DNA of 64,000 nt, taken from the NCBI GenBank assembly GCA_946800325.1, contig OX326961.1, forward strand, positions 2,892,655-2,956,654, in the 5' to 3' direction. The position numbers and the translations under genes are program-made. Below are positions 13,139 through 24,999 of the stretch, piece after piece. Each line of letters begins with the position of its first letter. The stretch's first letter is position 1. This DNA comes from Luzula sylvatica. Its lineage: Eukaryota; Streptophyta; Magnoliopsida; Poales; Juncaceae. Below the pieces are notes generated by a model that was not told the origin of the DNA, made no database searches, and saw only the letters and a list, made by a program, of their open reading frames with translations.

Positions 13139-16100
13139 TTAATTCCTTGCGACTCCAAGCATCATCCGCAACTTGATAAAAACATCATGCTTGAGCGCCT
13201 TCGTGAAGATATCTGCAGCTTGATCTTGAGTCTTCACATATTTCACCTTGACTTCGTCATTTGCAACACAATCTCGAATAAATTGATACCTCGTATCGAT
13301 ATGCTTGCTTCGATCATGAAACACCGGATTTTTCGCAAGTGCAATAGCTGACATGTTGTCAACATAAATCTCCGTAGCTTCATCTTGCTTGATCTTCAAC
13401 TCCTTCAATAAATCTTTAAGCCATATGGCATGGCAGACACATGATGCGGCAGCGACGTACTCCATGTGAATGCAGTATCTCCCATAAAGAAAACAAAACC
13501 GGTTGTGCTTTTCCGGTCATCCATATCGCCTGCCCAATCGCTATCGCTGTATCCCACAAGCTTGAACTCATTCGAAGAAGAATAATTTAATCCGTAATCA
13601 CTTGTACCCTTGATGTAACGAAAAATTCGTTTCACCGCCTTGAAATGCGTCTCGGTTGGTTTCTCCATGAATCGGCTTACAAGACCGACTCCAAAAAGAA
13701 TATCTGGTCTAGTACAAGTTAAGTACCTCAAGCTACCAACTGCGCTTTTGTAGGTAGATGGGTCCACAAGATCTCCTTCTTCGAGCTTGGACAATTTTAA
13801 TCCGGTTTCGACCGGAGTAGCCACCGATTGGCAATTGTCCATCTTGAACTTCTTAAGAATTTCATTAGCAAATCCTTCTTGGGAAATGAATATCCCTTCT
13901 TCTGTTTGCTTGACTTCGATCCCGAGATAGTATGACATGAGACCAATATCGGTCATCTCAAATTCTCTAGCCATTGCTCCTTTGAATTCTTCAAACATGC
14001 GGTGATTGTTACCTGTAAAGATCAAATCATCCACATAGAGACAAACAATCAAAATATCTCCTTCTTTGTTTGTCTTCACATAGAGAGCATGCTCATGTGG
14101 GCATTTTTCAAACCCATTCTTCAAAAAATATTTGTCGATTCGACTATTCCATGCTCTAGGTGCTTGCTTCAAGCCGTACAATGCTTTCTTCAATTTCAAC
14201 ACCTTATCTTCATGACCTTTGATCGCGTATCCACGAGGTTGTTCAATGAACACCTCTTCTTCAATTGTTCCATTCAAGAAAGCTGACTTGACATCTAATT
14301 GGTGAATGCTCCACTTGTTTTGCGCCGCCAACGCAATTATCATTCGTATCGTTTCGAGTCGAACAACAGGGGCAAAGACTTCGTCATAGTCTATCCCAGC
14401 TCGTTGACTATATCCTTTTGCTACCAATCTAGCTTTGTATCTCTCGACTTCTCCTTTCACATTCTTCTTTTCTTTAAAGACCCACTTCACACCGATAGGT
14501 CTCTTTCCTTGGGGTATAGTCGCCAACTCCCAAGTATTATTCTTCTCGATGGACTTCATTTCTTCGTCCATAGCTTTTCTCCATCTTTCGTCCTTCACGG
14601 CTTCTTCAAAGAGTATGTCACCACAATTTCTCGTCTTTTGTGGTATTTCGCTCGAACTATCACTTGAAGATGATGATGAAGGTATATTCGGATTAATTGG
14701 AGAATGAGGAGGCGTGACCGGTTCTTGAGGAACTTCATCTCTTTCCTCATCATCGCCTTGAAATGGTAGAAAATCATACCTCTCTTTGTCTTCATTACTC
14801 CACCTCCACTCATCTTCTTCATCAAACTCCACATCTTGACTAACAGTCACTTTACCGTTATTTGGATTGTAGAGCTTGTATCCTTTCGAACATTGAGAGT
14901 ACCCAACAAATATGTGCTTCTTGCTCTTGTAGTCGAGTTTTGATCGTTCTTGATCCGGTACATGGACATATGCGATGCACCCAAACACTCTCAAATGCGA
15001 AACATTCGGTTTTATTCCATTCCAAGCTTCTTGAGGAGTTTGCTCGAATAAACTCTTCGTCGGACATCGATTCGATAGATACACCGCGCAAGTGACTGCT
15101 TCGGCCCAAAACTCTTTCGGCATGTTCTTCGTCTTCAACATGCTTCTCGTCATGTTGAGAATGCTTCGATTCTTCCTTTCAACTACGCCATTTTGTTGAG
15201 GAGACCTCGGAACGGTCAAGAATCGTTTGATGCCTTGTTCTTCACAAAACTTGTTAAACTCGTTGGAGCAAAACTCGCCACCTCTATCGGTTCTCAACGA
15301 CTTAATATGGCATCCACTTTCATTTTCCACAAGGGCCTTGAAGTTCTTGAAAGAGTTAAACGCTTCTGATTTTTCTTTCAAAAAATAGACCCAAGTCTTT
15401 CTACTAAAATCGTCGATAAAGAGTAGAAAGTACCGATTTTTACCAAATGAAGATGGCTTGATCGGACCGCACACGTCGGCGTGAATGAGGTCAAGTGGTC
15501 CGCGTGCTCTTGAAGTGGCTTCCTTTGGAAAACTCTTGCGGGATTGTTTTCCCATGAGACATCCTTCGCAAACTTGATTCGGCTCTTTGATAGCCGGTAA
15601 TTCCTTTAACATCCTCTTTTGTGCCATCAACTTCAAGCCTTCAAAATTTGCATGTCCAAGTCTCAAGTGCCAAATCCAAGAAGTTTCTTTCACTCATGCC
15701 TTGAGACACTTCGCAACATCGGTTTGAATTTCGAGGTAGAACATCCTGTTCTTCGTCATTGGTACCTTCGCAATTACCTTTCCTCGATCATCTTGAAGGA
15801 TGAGAGCACGATTCTTCATGTGAACTTCATAATTCTTCTCAAGGAGTTGTCCCAAACTCAAAATGTTGGTCTTCATGTTCGGTATGTAATAGACGTTACT
15901 CATGTATTCGTGACCGCCATTCTTCGTACGAATCAAAATAGTTCCTTTTCCTTCGATTTGCACTTTTGAGTGATCTCCAAAAGTGACATGACCCATTACC
16001 GAATTATCAAGCTCGACAAATTTACTTTTGTCTCCACACATATGGTTACTCGCTCCATTGTCGAGACACCACAAATCCTTCTTTCCTTCTCCTTCATGGT

Positions 16101-17043
16101 AAGCTACCAATAAAGTGGCATTGACTTCTTCATTTTCAGCATACTTAGCCTTTTCTTTACTGTCGTCTGGTGTATTCCAACAATCTCGAGCATAATGTCC
16201 AGGCTTGTGACAATTATAGCACTCGAACTTTTGTCTTGGGTAGCTTCCTCTACCACGACCTCGAAAGAATTTACCTTCATTGTTGGAAGTTTGCTTTTGT
16301 TCGCCCCTTCCACTTCCTCGGCCTCGTCCTCCGCGTCCTCGTCCTCTGCCACGTTGGCTTGTTTCGCGAGCTCCTTCTTTCTCCTTTAAAGAGAGCTTCG
16401 CGGCGAAGACTTGCTCGGCCGGTTCTTCCTTCTTCTTGTTCATGCGTTCTTCATGGGCTTGTAACGAGCCCATAAGCTCGTCAATGGCCATAGCGTCCAA
16501 GTCTTTGGACTCCTCGATTGCTACTACAATGTGCTCGAACTTTGCATGCAACGAGCGAAGTACTTTCTCTATGACCCGAACATCCTCCAAAACTTCTCCA
16601 TATCGTTTCATTTGATTCACTATAGCCAATATTCTCGAAAAGAAATCCGCAATAGATTCGGACTCTTTCATCCGCAATCCTTCAAATTCACCTCTTAACG
16701 TTTGAAGACGTACCTTTTTTACTTTATTTGCCCCTTGGTTGGATTTTTGTAGGATCTCCCATGCTTCCTTAGCACTCGTCGCATTAGCTACTCTTTCGAA
16801 CATCGATTCATCCAAACATTGATGAATGAGAGTGAGCGCTTGTCGATCCTTCTTTCGACTCTTTAGCAACGTGTCTTTTTCGGCAGCGGTTGACCGATTT
16901 ACGTTTTCCGACTCGGTGTAGCCACTTTCGACGACATCCCAACATTCATGACAACCAAGTAAAGCTTTCAAACGTATACACCAATTCTCGTAATTTTCTT
17001 TCGTAAGACGAGGGAATTGAAACGGAAAATTCGAACTCGCCAT
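13139..17043 (-). pseudogene. copia gag-pol with one nonsense codon and one RNase H deletion
   Basis: Reads from ATG at 17043 to TAA at 13139. The first frame (17043-15694, 449 residues) holds copia gag, an arginine/glycine-rich stretch (about 230-270), a CX2CX4HX4C knuckle (275-288) and a protease-like [10 protein letters not shown] (326-335). It stops at an in-frame TGA (15696-15694); the same frame resumes at once. The second frame (15693-13405, 762 residues) has the integrase HHCC (His9, His14, Cys42, Cys45), DDE residues Asp73, Asp136 and Glu172, the RT aspartate at about 467 and YVDD at 553-556, then RNase H. Near 13466-13470 a deletion of some 45 bp plus a frame change removes the segment bearing the RNase H STCEAEY-type motif, including a catalytic Glu by family knowledge. 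The tail continues in another frame to 13139. The protease motif has Asn where many families have Ser or Thr, which is common in this type of copia. Confidence 0.93.
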
Positions 17044-17062
17044 TGCAATATTGCTCTCGCTC

Positions 17063-17074
17063 GCTCTGATACCA
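17063..17074 (-). promoter_or_regulatory. Primer-binding site (tRNA-iMet) of the 4.7-kb copia element
   Basis: The minus strand reads TGGTATCAGAGC three bases inside the 5' LTR, complementary to the 3' end of initiator tRNA-Met, the usual copia primer. Confidence 0.9.
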
Positions 17075-17077
17075 GTT

Positions 17078-17452
17078 TGTTGGATAATAATGGCTATATT
17101 TCTATGGAGAAGAGGGAAGAGGAAGAAGAGGAAGGAATACCTTACAAAGCTTTTCTTTCTTTATTTCTCTTACTTGCTTACTAACTTGAATGATACAATA
17201 ATGAATACCATGGAGGTGTTTATATAGCATACACAACTCACATGCATACTAACACTTGTCACTATCCTAATAACACTTGTCCACTCTTTTGCATGCATCT
17301 AACACTTGTCCACTCTCTTTCATGCATACTAACACATGTCATGACTTTGACTCATTAACCCAAATTACATGCATGTGGACACTTGTCACTCTAATTACTC
17401 TATTACTACTAATTAATTTCTATTACTACTAATTAAGTTTAATTATTCAACA
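17078..17452 (-). repeat. 5' LTR of the 4.7-kb copia element
   Basis: 375 bp, TGTTG...CAACA, followed on the plus strand by the target duplication GCGAT (17453-17457). This LTR should carry the element's promoter. Confidence 0.93.
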
Positions 17453-17457
17453 GCGAT

Positions 17458-18330
17458 CTCCAATAAACCTCCCTGTCTGTGGGAAAAAAACCATCGCCCA
17501 AATCGACGGAAATCAACCCTAATTTCTGATTCTCAGGCCGATCCGACTCCCCGTCTTCTCCATTAATCCCCGACAGTGACGATTGTGACGGTGCACCCTT
17601 ATAGTGCGTTTCTTCTCTCCCCCCTTTGCAAACCCTAAAACTCAAACAAGGTCTTATCGGGTTCGGCTCCGATACGGAATTAGATTCTCGACTCCGACCC
17701 GGTTTTTGTCTTTGATCTGGTTTTCGACAACAAATTTCACCTTCCTTTCCTCTCCTTAGCAGTGGCAGATTTGTGACCGTGCACTTTGTGAGACTTTTTC
17801 GTTTTCTCCCCAATTCTAACTCAAATTTCGATCTGGTTTTTTCCCTCGACACTCGACAGTGACAGTTACAAACAGTGCGTTTTTGCGCGATTTTTTCTCC
17901 TTTTCGATTTGTTCTCCCATCGATTCTCCTCATACCCATCGATCTAATCCCAAAATCAGCAAGAAAGTTTAAGCCCAGACTCCAATTGATTGATTACACC
18001 CGTGATTACTAATTTCGTTTTCCAATTTGGACAGTTTTTGTTCAGGTAATTGAGGATTTCGCCCCAATCATAGCATCGTCTCGGCCCGCACATACTTCTT
18101 CTCGGAAGAAGGTAATACACAATCGTTGAGGAATGATCTTGAGGCATCAGTATTTCTAATCGTCATTGACGATAACCAAGCTCCACCACTTCAATTCATC
18201 CGCGAAGCCATCAACGAATTTTTAACCCGTAAAATCAAGAGGATTGCGAGCGTTTCCTACACAAAACTTGATCAACAAATTTTTTCTCGATCATTATTAA
18301 TCCGTTGGAGTGTTCAAGAAACCGAGGTTT
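17458..18330 (+). other. Gene-like leader or captured gene fragment, no intact ORF
   Basis: This stretch is continuous with 12661-12750 once the copia element is removed. It is richer in GC and CT than its surroundings and holds about three diverged ~100-bp units, each with a 'cagtgac...gtgc' block (near 17571, 17760 and 17858) and a 'gatctggtttt' block. From about 18040 there are short open stretches and a 'GAAG/GTAATAC' splice-donor-like site near 18112. A 68-codon frame at 18126-18332 has no recognisable domain. It could be the 5' part of a dead host gene or a transposon-captured fragment. Confidence 0.35.
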
Positions 18331-19308
18331 AAGTATTGTATATCGATGCCATATTTATGAAGGAAGTTGTGAAGAAATTTTATTTCGAGAATTTTTTTTG
18401 TATTAGAGTTTATGTAATAGGTTATCGAATTAAGTATTATAGGCTTAAAAGGGTTTAAGACCGTTTATTTTCTCGACATGTGGTTTTGTACGAAAACTTT
18501 ATGTAATATATCAATGTATATATGTCTAAGGGTTTTTTTGAAAAGAAAAAAAAAATTATTAACACAATTATGTTACATAAAATGAGGGTATTACATAAAG
18601 AGGACATATATGATCGAAACATTCTAATATTAGAACTAACCCATTTAATTAACATGATAATTAACATTAATCTGAATTAACATTTATAGAGTTACCATCC
18701 ACCTGAATTGACAATTCTTAATCAGTATTTAAAAATGATTAATTCAAAGTTCTTTGTTAAGTGGGTTAATTAAAAAATTGAGGATGTATCGTTGAAATTT
18801 GATGGCAAAGTATAATTTTTCTTACATAAAATGAGGATGATTGTTAACTCCGTATCAGAAAATAAACAAATTGTCTTACTACATAATACATACACAATTG
18901 TACTCTTGCTACAGAATAAAACTGGTCGATTTGAAACTGTCGTGTATCTAATTCCAACAAAATATCGAACTCTCGATAGAAGGCAGTCAGAAAAGAAAGT
19001 TCTGCAAGAAAAATAAATAGATGACTCTGCCTAGTATTATAAATTCATAACTGATCAGGACACTGAAATTATTTTATTAAGTTTCGAATACATAGTTCCT
19101 TAATTCAAAATAAGACATACATTAACATTTATTCTTTTACGGAAATACGACACAATTTAATGAAAAGAAGGCAGAAGAACAAACTCCAAACTTTTATTCT
19201 CTAGCGAAAGACAGAACAACAACGAAGCAGACAATATCAAACTTTTATTCTCCGGCAAAACACAAAGCCGGCTAAGAAACAATTAAGTACCGAAACACAA
19301 GCCCACTT
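18331..19308. other. Intergenic DNA, then displaced 3' UTR of the second Ole e 1-like gene
   Basis: Bases 18331-19080 are AT-rich with no gene. Bases about 19180-19308 are the sequence that followed the stop codon of the gene at 22305-23450 before the LTR element landed. They hold minus-strand AATAAA signals (for example 19243-19248, about 60 nt after the original stop). A short block, 'aacttttattctc', is duplicated here. Confidence 0.5.
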
Positions 19309-19313
19309 ATTAC

Positions 19314-19959
19314 GGTTAAATCAAAATATAGTAAAATGATATATTCGGATATTGATAAAGAATAAAATATATTTATTAATAATATACAAACATAATGCAT
19401 ATACAAAATCAACATATAATAAAGTATAATCGTAAAATCGAAACCGTTTACCCGGATCGTGTGAACACTGTCCTAAAGCGTTATTCCGTCCTATCGTACA
19501 GACATTGTGAAAACGTCCCAAGATAATCCGGAGATGTCGTTCTTTAGGGCACGTCCATGAGAACGACGGATGATAGCCTTCTTCAACACCCAACTCGAAA
19601 TAGTATATTACATATATAAAATAGTATATTGAGAATATATGGAGGATTATTGAAGAACAATGAGTATTGGGTATATGAATATTTTTGTCTCTGTCTATCC
19701 CCCTCTTTAACAGTCAAACACACCCCTATATATAACACATACATGTATACGTTTAAGAGCCATTGATGGGTTTTAATTGGATGAGAGGTTATTGTTTTGT
19801 GATAAATACAGATCCTTGTATTAATGTGTAGGTTTTGATATTGTAAAAGTAACGGTAGTGAATTATGAGATAAATATGAATGACATGCCACTCTAATATT
19901 ATTATTAATGAAATAATATTTGGCTAATTAATTTTGAGTTTTCATATTATGCTCCAACA
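19314..19959 (-). repeat. 3' LTR of the 2,990-bp element
   Basis: 646 bp, GGTTAAATC...CTCCAACA on the plus strand; the outermost T of the TG terminus is changed to G. A minus-strand TATATATAGG near 19725-19735 is a candidate TATA box repeated in both LTRs. Confidence 0.88.
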
Positions 19960-21657
19960 ATCCCCCACAAAACTCAAAATTATTATAGTTTAAAATCATA
20001 TAAAAATGATAGTAATTTTTTTTTTTTTTTTATTAATAATTTATTGAATTAAAATATAAGTTGTTGGGTGTTTATACCATGCATCGGTGTAAGTATTTTA
20101 CAAAATTTGAACTTCACCTTGTGTGACAGTTTCTGTCCGGAGGAAGCGGAGTGAACTATGTCTTGAACTCATTCCTTTGATCCAGACTCCACTAACACAC
20201 ACATAGCATGACGACTATCATCGGCGGGTTGTGCTTTATTATTGGCCATACACAAGTATCTTGGATTTTTCATGAGAATTCTAAGGACTTACCCATGTCC
20301 CGCACCGCGGCCATATACGGACATTCTCATATAGGTGAGTTCCTACCAGGGAAGTGTGTAGAGTCACATCTCGCGGAAATTACCGCCTCGGCACTCATTA
20401 AGAGCTACTTGCTCAACCTTTACCACTACACAAGCACACTCACGATAGGGATAGGGTTTGGAGTTGGTGCTCCAAATAATTGTGTACTTCATACCAACTT
20501 ATCAATTTGTTTTTACCCATTGAACATCCTTCAAGGGATCGCCTGTCACAGATGTTGGGTTACCATCGTAAGAAGGTCTATTATGGGTTTAACCTATCCC
20601 CCTCGATGAAAATTAAGGATCAATATATCATTGTAGTTGATCTTCTAGATCATGTTTCTTCTAGCTCGAGCTTGGAGTTATTTCTTTATTTACCTGAAAA
20701 ATGAAAAACTTGCAAAGCAAAATTTCTCCAAAGAAATTTATTAGTTTTTCTAATTATCAACTCATCAAATATTAGCAGTGATAAACTTAATTTTGTTAAT
20801 AATATCATATACCTTTATAATGAATTTCTTTATCTGCAAGATAATTTACTGAAGCAAAATATCACAATTATTTAAGTAAATTGGTAACAACATACCACAT
20901 ATTATTGGATCATAAATACATTGCAACCCCCACAGTTCCGGCTGCTTAATGACTTGGGAAATTCTTGCATTCTCCATATATATATTTTGTGATTTTGTGA
21001 TTAGAAAATTGATCATCTCATGCGACTTCAATTATTATTCTTTGCTATTATCTGTAAAAATATATCTTCAAGCAAATGCATTATCATATCTAAAGTATTG
21101 CATCATGATAGCTTATTATCATTATTATTAATTTATATATGCCAGAATGAAAATTAATTTGAATATTTACCCCCACATTCATTATGATTTAAGTGGCATA
21201 ACAGAATAACATGATGTAATGATGCACTTAATGTATAATATGTCTAGAACAAAACAAAAATAAGAAGAGGCCATGATTATTTTTATACAGTTACAGAATA
21301 ACAAATATGTTGTTGTTTAGGAGTTATATGATTAGAATCTCATACTAATGTTTGGCTTAACATGACATATATTATAATTAATGTATAAGAGAAAAAAAAT
21401 TAGATTAAATAACTAGATTAAATAAAACAAGCCTGTGTTGTGAGATTTCGCCTGATAAAATCAATGTTTGAGGTTGCACTTCCAAGTCCATATCCAATTG
21501 ATATCTCATTAGATCGGTCCAGATTCAAAGAAGAAAACAAACACAAATTTAAACATAATTAGAAATTAACATAAACAAAATTTTATATATAAATGGATAA
21601 ACAACTATTTTATTGTATTCTTTACCGATATTCGAATTTGGAATTAACGCTTTAGAA
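19960..21657 (-). other. Internal region of the 2,990-bp LTR element, non-coding
   Basis: No retroviral domain is present in any frame. The longest frame (20208-20609, plus strand) is antisense to the element and has no recognisable domain. Bases 20080-20620 are less AT-rich than the rest and might be a structured or packaging RNA. On the minus strand TTTTGTGGGGGAT (about 19960-19972) is the purine tract next to the 3' LTR. Confidence 0.7.
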
Positions 21658-22303
21658 TGTTAAATCAAAATATAGTAAAATGATATATTCGGATATTGAT
21701 AAAGAATAAAATATATTTATTAATAATATACAAACATAATACATATACAAAATCAACATATAATAAAGTATAATCGTAAAATCGAAACCGTTTACCCGGA
21801 TCGTGTGAACACTGTCCTAAAGCGTTATTCCGTCCTATCGTACAGACATTGTGAAAACGTCCCAAGATAATCCGGAGATGTCGTTCTTTAGGGCACGTCC
21901 ATGAGAACGACGGATGATAGCCTTCTTCAACACCCAACTCGAAATAGTATATTACATATATAAAATAGTATATTGAGAATATATGGAGGATTATTGAAGA
22001 ACAATGAGTATTGGGTATATGAATATTTTTGTCTCTGTCTATCCCCCTCTTTAACAGTCAAACACACCCCTATATATAACACATACATGTATACGTTTAA
22101 GAGCCATTGATGGGTTTTAATTGGATGAGAGGTTATTGTTTTGTGATAAATACAGATCCTTGTATTAATGTGTAGGTTTTGATATTGTAAAAGTAACGGT
22201 AGTGAATTATGAGATAAATATGAATGACATGCCACTCTAATATTATTATTAATGAAATAATATTTGGCTAATTAATTTTGAGTTTTCATATTATGCTCCA
22301 ACA
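21658..22303 (-). repeat. 5' LTR of the 2,990-bp element
   Basis: 646 bp, TGTTAAATC...CTCCAACA on the plus strand, near-identical to the copy at 19314-19959. It now lies immediately after the coding sequence of the Ole e 1-like gene and in the same orientation, so it may supply that gene's poly(A) site. Confidence 0.9.
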
Positions 22304-22304
22304 A

Positions 22305-23450
22305 TTACTGCGTATTTTGGCCGTACAACAAAGCAGGAGCGGAGTAAATCTTGCCTTCATCATAATCATACACGAAGGTCAATGGAGCACCAACCCAATT
22401 ATCTTCTTCTTTGGGGACAGGGTAAAGAAGCATATTACACTTATCGTTCGGCGAATGGTCGACGTAAACACTACAATCATCAGTACTGAAATTTAATGGG
22501 TCTGTGTTAACATCATCAGTCGTTGCTGCTGCCCATGATATTGAATAAATGCCACAATCTGTGGTTGTGTTTTGCGCGTGAGTGTAATTCTTGCCGTCTT
22601 CGGTACATGATACTCTTACCGCAGCACCTGCCAAATGTAAATCATGTTATGAAACGCAAATGTAGTTAGTTCATTGTCATGACAGGTTCACAATATTCTT
22701 TTTTTCCATGCCAGACGCAATGCAGAAAAAATTAAACATTTGAAAATCAGGTTCAAATATAGTAAATATACGACTTCTCATATTATATATATTTAACCAC
22801 TTATTACTTATTTGGCATGCATAATGATCCATGTTATCCAATAAATATGTCATTAATCAAATTTATGTCTTAACATCACGGATTTTAGTGCATGTATATT
22901 CGTCACAGAAAAAACAAAAAACCGTCAATAAAAGTTTCGGCTGGAGGCATAGTCAATCCAAGAGACTTTTAGCATCACAATGTCAGTTGCGATTAATCAC
23001 TGACGTTGATCCTATCATATACAGTATCATCATAGTCAATCCAAGAGACTTTTAGCATCACAATGTTTGCGAGTGTATCATTTTTTATTTTACCACCGTT
23101 GAAATTGCAGTCTCTTGTGTTGTTTATTTAATGAATAATAAACTTGAAGTAATTAAAAATAAAATATTTTAGTCTTACTTTTGTTATCGAAGTTTATAAT
23201 TATGAATGTAATACACATTAACATAAGTTTATAACGGTGATGAAAAAATCAAACCTGATATAGGAGTTGTAGTGTTCGCACAAATTATTGGACCTACACC
23301 AAACCGAGCAAAGGGCCCTCTTCTTGTGCATTCCCATGATTTACACCAGACAACACCTTGTATGATATCGTCTCCGCTAACTATCGATGGAGTTAGGCCC
23401 AGAAACAAGGCTACGAGTGAAAGCACGACCACGCGGTTAAAACTCACCAT
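22305..23450 (-). CDS. Pollen Ole e 1-like secreted protein, second paralogue (two exons)
   Basis: A predicted 172-residue secreted protein of the Pollen_Ole_e_I family. Exon 1 is 23450-23255, exon 2 is 22627-22305; the 627-bp GT-AG intron splits a glycine codon in phase 1 (Gly66), the same place as in the gene at 2887-3959. Residues 1-26 form a signal peptide. Family marks are GVVWC (Cys36), GAAVRVSC (Cys73) and the TTDCGIYSI strand; other cysteines are at 41, 57, 90, 117 and 129. Sequons lie near 59, 79, 85 and 111, so N-glycosylation is likely. The TAA stop (22307-22305) lies inside the ATTAC target duplication of the adjoining LTR element: the protein is intact but its 3' UTR and poly(A) signals have been moved about 3 kb away. 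Whether it still makes a stable transcript cannot be told from sequence. Confidence 0.82.
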
Positions 23451-23517
23451 CCTTGATTAAGTTGCTGCTAGGTGATTTGTGTTGAGTTGGTTTGTATGGA
23501 GGTCATCAAACTGGTGC

Positions 23518-23526
23518 TATTTATAG
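23518..23526 (-). promoter_or_regulatory. TATA box of the second Ole e 1-like gene
   Basis: CTATAAATA on the minus strand, about 70 bp upstream of the ATG at 23450, the same spacing as in the other paralogue. Confidence 0.6.
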
Positions 23527-24999
23527 GGGCGTAAGACAGGTAAACGGGATTTTCATGGATTTATTTTATTGTTAGGAGTGCTTAGAGATCTCGTTCTCAG
23601 ATCCATGAAATTCGGTCATGACTAATTTTAGTAGAAAACAAACATTTATCAGAAAGAAATATTACTTTGAACAATTAATTATTGATGACTCGTTCAATTA
23701 GAAATAAATGAATGAGAATTCTAAAAAACCAAGTAACTTTTCTGAAAATTTCAAAAGAACTCTTATAAAAGGATTAAATTAAGATTGGATATTGTTAAAA
23801 ATATTGGACCAAAATATCAGTAAACCTGTTTTGATATTCTTTATAATTTAAAATATTTTCATTAATATTTTTTTAACATATACTAATTAAAACAACAAAA
23901 ACAATACTAAATGTTATATTTATATAATTTAATACTCCATAATCACATATATTTAAATGCAAAACTAACGTCAAATAATAAAACTAGATGTCCATCAATT
24001 TTTGCTCCATTAAGTAATAATGCATTAGTGAAATGAAACTTAAGACTGTAGAGGATGAGGTTTGACTTGGTTCTAACTTAATTATCCCAAGATATGATTC
24101 CAAATTCACAAAATATTATTAGATGAAAAGCAAGATCATTTTTTAACAAAAAAATATGTACCATGTAAAGCAAGATTGTATTAAAATAAAGGTAATAAAT
24201 ACGTAAATTTCACTACACTTAATGGTAATTGAAATAATACATGGATTAAGTCGTAATTCAATTGAGAGAGATGCTAGTGCATTCCGGAACGCCGCATTGA
24301 ACCACAACGCATCACGTGGTAAGGTGCAGGGTCAAAAAAAGACATGGTAAAAAATATATATTAGCGACCGTTTTTTAGGAGCAGCATCTATTATTCGGCC
24401 AATGTCCCGTATAATTATCATATTCATATTTTTGTAATTGCTTTTATAAATAACAAGAGAATGTTTGTTCAAAGATATAAATAACATATATCTTTTAATA
24501 CATTGTATTGTAAAAAGAATATAAATAGCAGCATGCATTTTTTTTCCCATAATATAGAAGAGTGTACAAATAATAGTAAAAAAATAAAAATAAAAATAGA
24601 TATTTAATTCATAGTATAGAAAAAAAAAAGTATAATGCAAAATATATATATAACAATTAACAACAGATCTTTAATCCCAAGTACAAACAAAAATATAAAT
24701 GATGGTAAAAAAGTATAAATAACAACGATTTTTTAATTCATAATATGGAAAAAGGTATAGTAAAAATATATAAATAACACGACAACAAATATTTAAATCA
24801 TAATATAGAAAAAATGTATAAAATAATAGAAAATATGTAAATAATAATAAAAAGGTATAAACAAACCATAAAAAATTTAATTCATAGTATAAAAATATCT
24901 ATAAAATAATGAGTCGTGATAGACATACACCATTTATTTCTCCCTGAGTTGTTGATGTACTGTAAAGGTTGTATGTTAAATCATATGGCCCAATTTTCG
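23527..24999. other. Gene upstream region, then AT-rich repeats
   Basis: Bases 23730-23825 are upstream sequence of the Ole e 1-like gene that recurs near 29308-29402. From 24350 to 24930 there is a degenerate array in which 'aattcatagtatagaaaaa...gtataaataa' returns several times. No gene is seen. Confidence 0.45.

Larger units (their letters stand above)
12751..17452 (-). mobile_element. Complete Ty1/copia LTR retrotransposon, minus strand
   Basis: A 4,702-bp element with 375-bp LTRs, a tRNA-iMet primer site, a purine tract, and gag-pol in copia order (gag, zinc knuckle, protease, integrase, RT, RNase H). A GCGAT target duplication flanks it (12746-12750 and 17453-17457). By eye the two LTRs differ at six positions, all transitions (about 1.6%), which indicates a fairly recent insertion. 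Two lesions in pol (an in-frame TGA and a deletion in RNase H) make it non-autonomous. It lies in what looks like a host transcript leader or a captured gene fragment. Confidence 0.95.
19314..22303 (-). mobile_element. Young non-coding LTR retrotransposon (2,990 bp)
   Basis: Two 646-bp LTRs (19314-19959 and 21658-22303) bracket 1,698 bp without gag or pol. The target duplication is ATTAC (19309-19313 and 22304-22308). Orientation is minus: a G-rich purine tract abuts the LTR at 19959. By eye the LTRs differ at about two positions (the first base of the left copy and one in the interior near 19405), so insertion is very recent. Beside the 5' LTR (left of 21658) I do not recognise a standard primer site. 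It is a non-autonomous element that needs proteins from elsewhere. It landed on the stop codon of the neighbouring Ole e 1-like gene. Confidence 0.9.

Noticed and set aside
14002..14834. Plus-strand frames across the copia pol region, 14002-14707
   Set aside because: Shadows of the minus-strand pol reading frame.
17439..17939. 166-codon minus-strand frame beside the copia LTR
   Set aside because: It crosses the LTR boundary and target duplication and is of low-complexity basic composition; an incidental frame.
20208..20609. 133-codon open frame in the 2,990-bp LTR element
   Set aside because: It is antisense to the element, has no recognisable domain and lies in a region that looks like structured noncoding RNA.
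19321..22235. Duplicate 90- and 102-codon frames at 19321-19891 and 21665-22235
   Set aside because: They are the same LTR sequence occurring twice, with no protein features.
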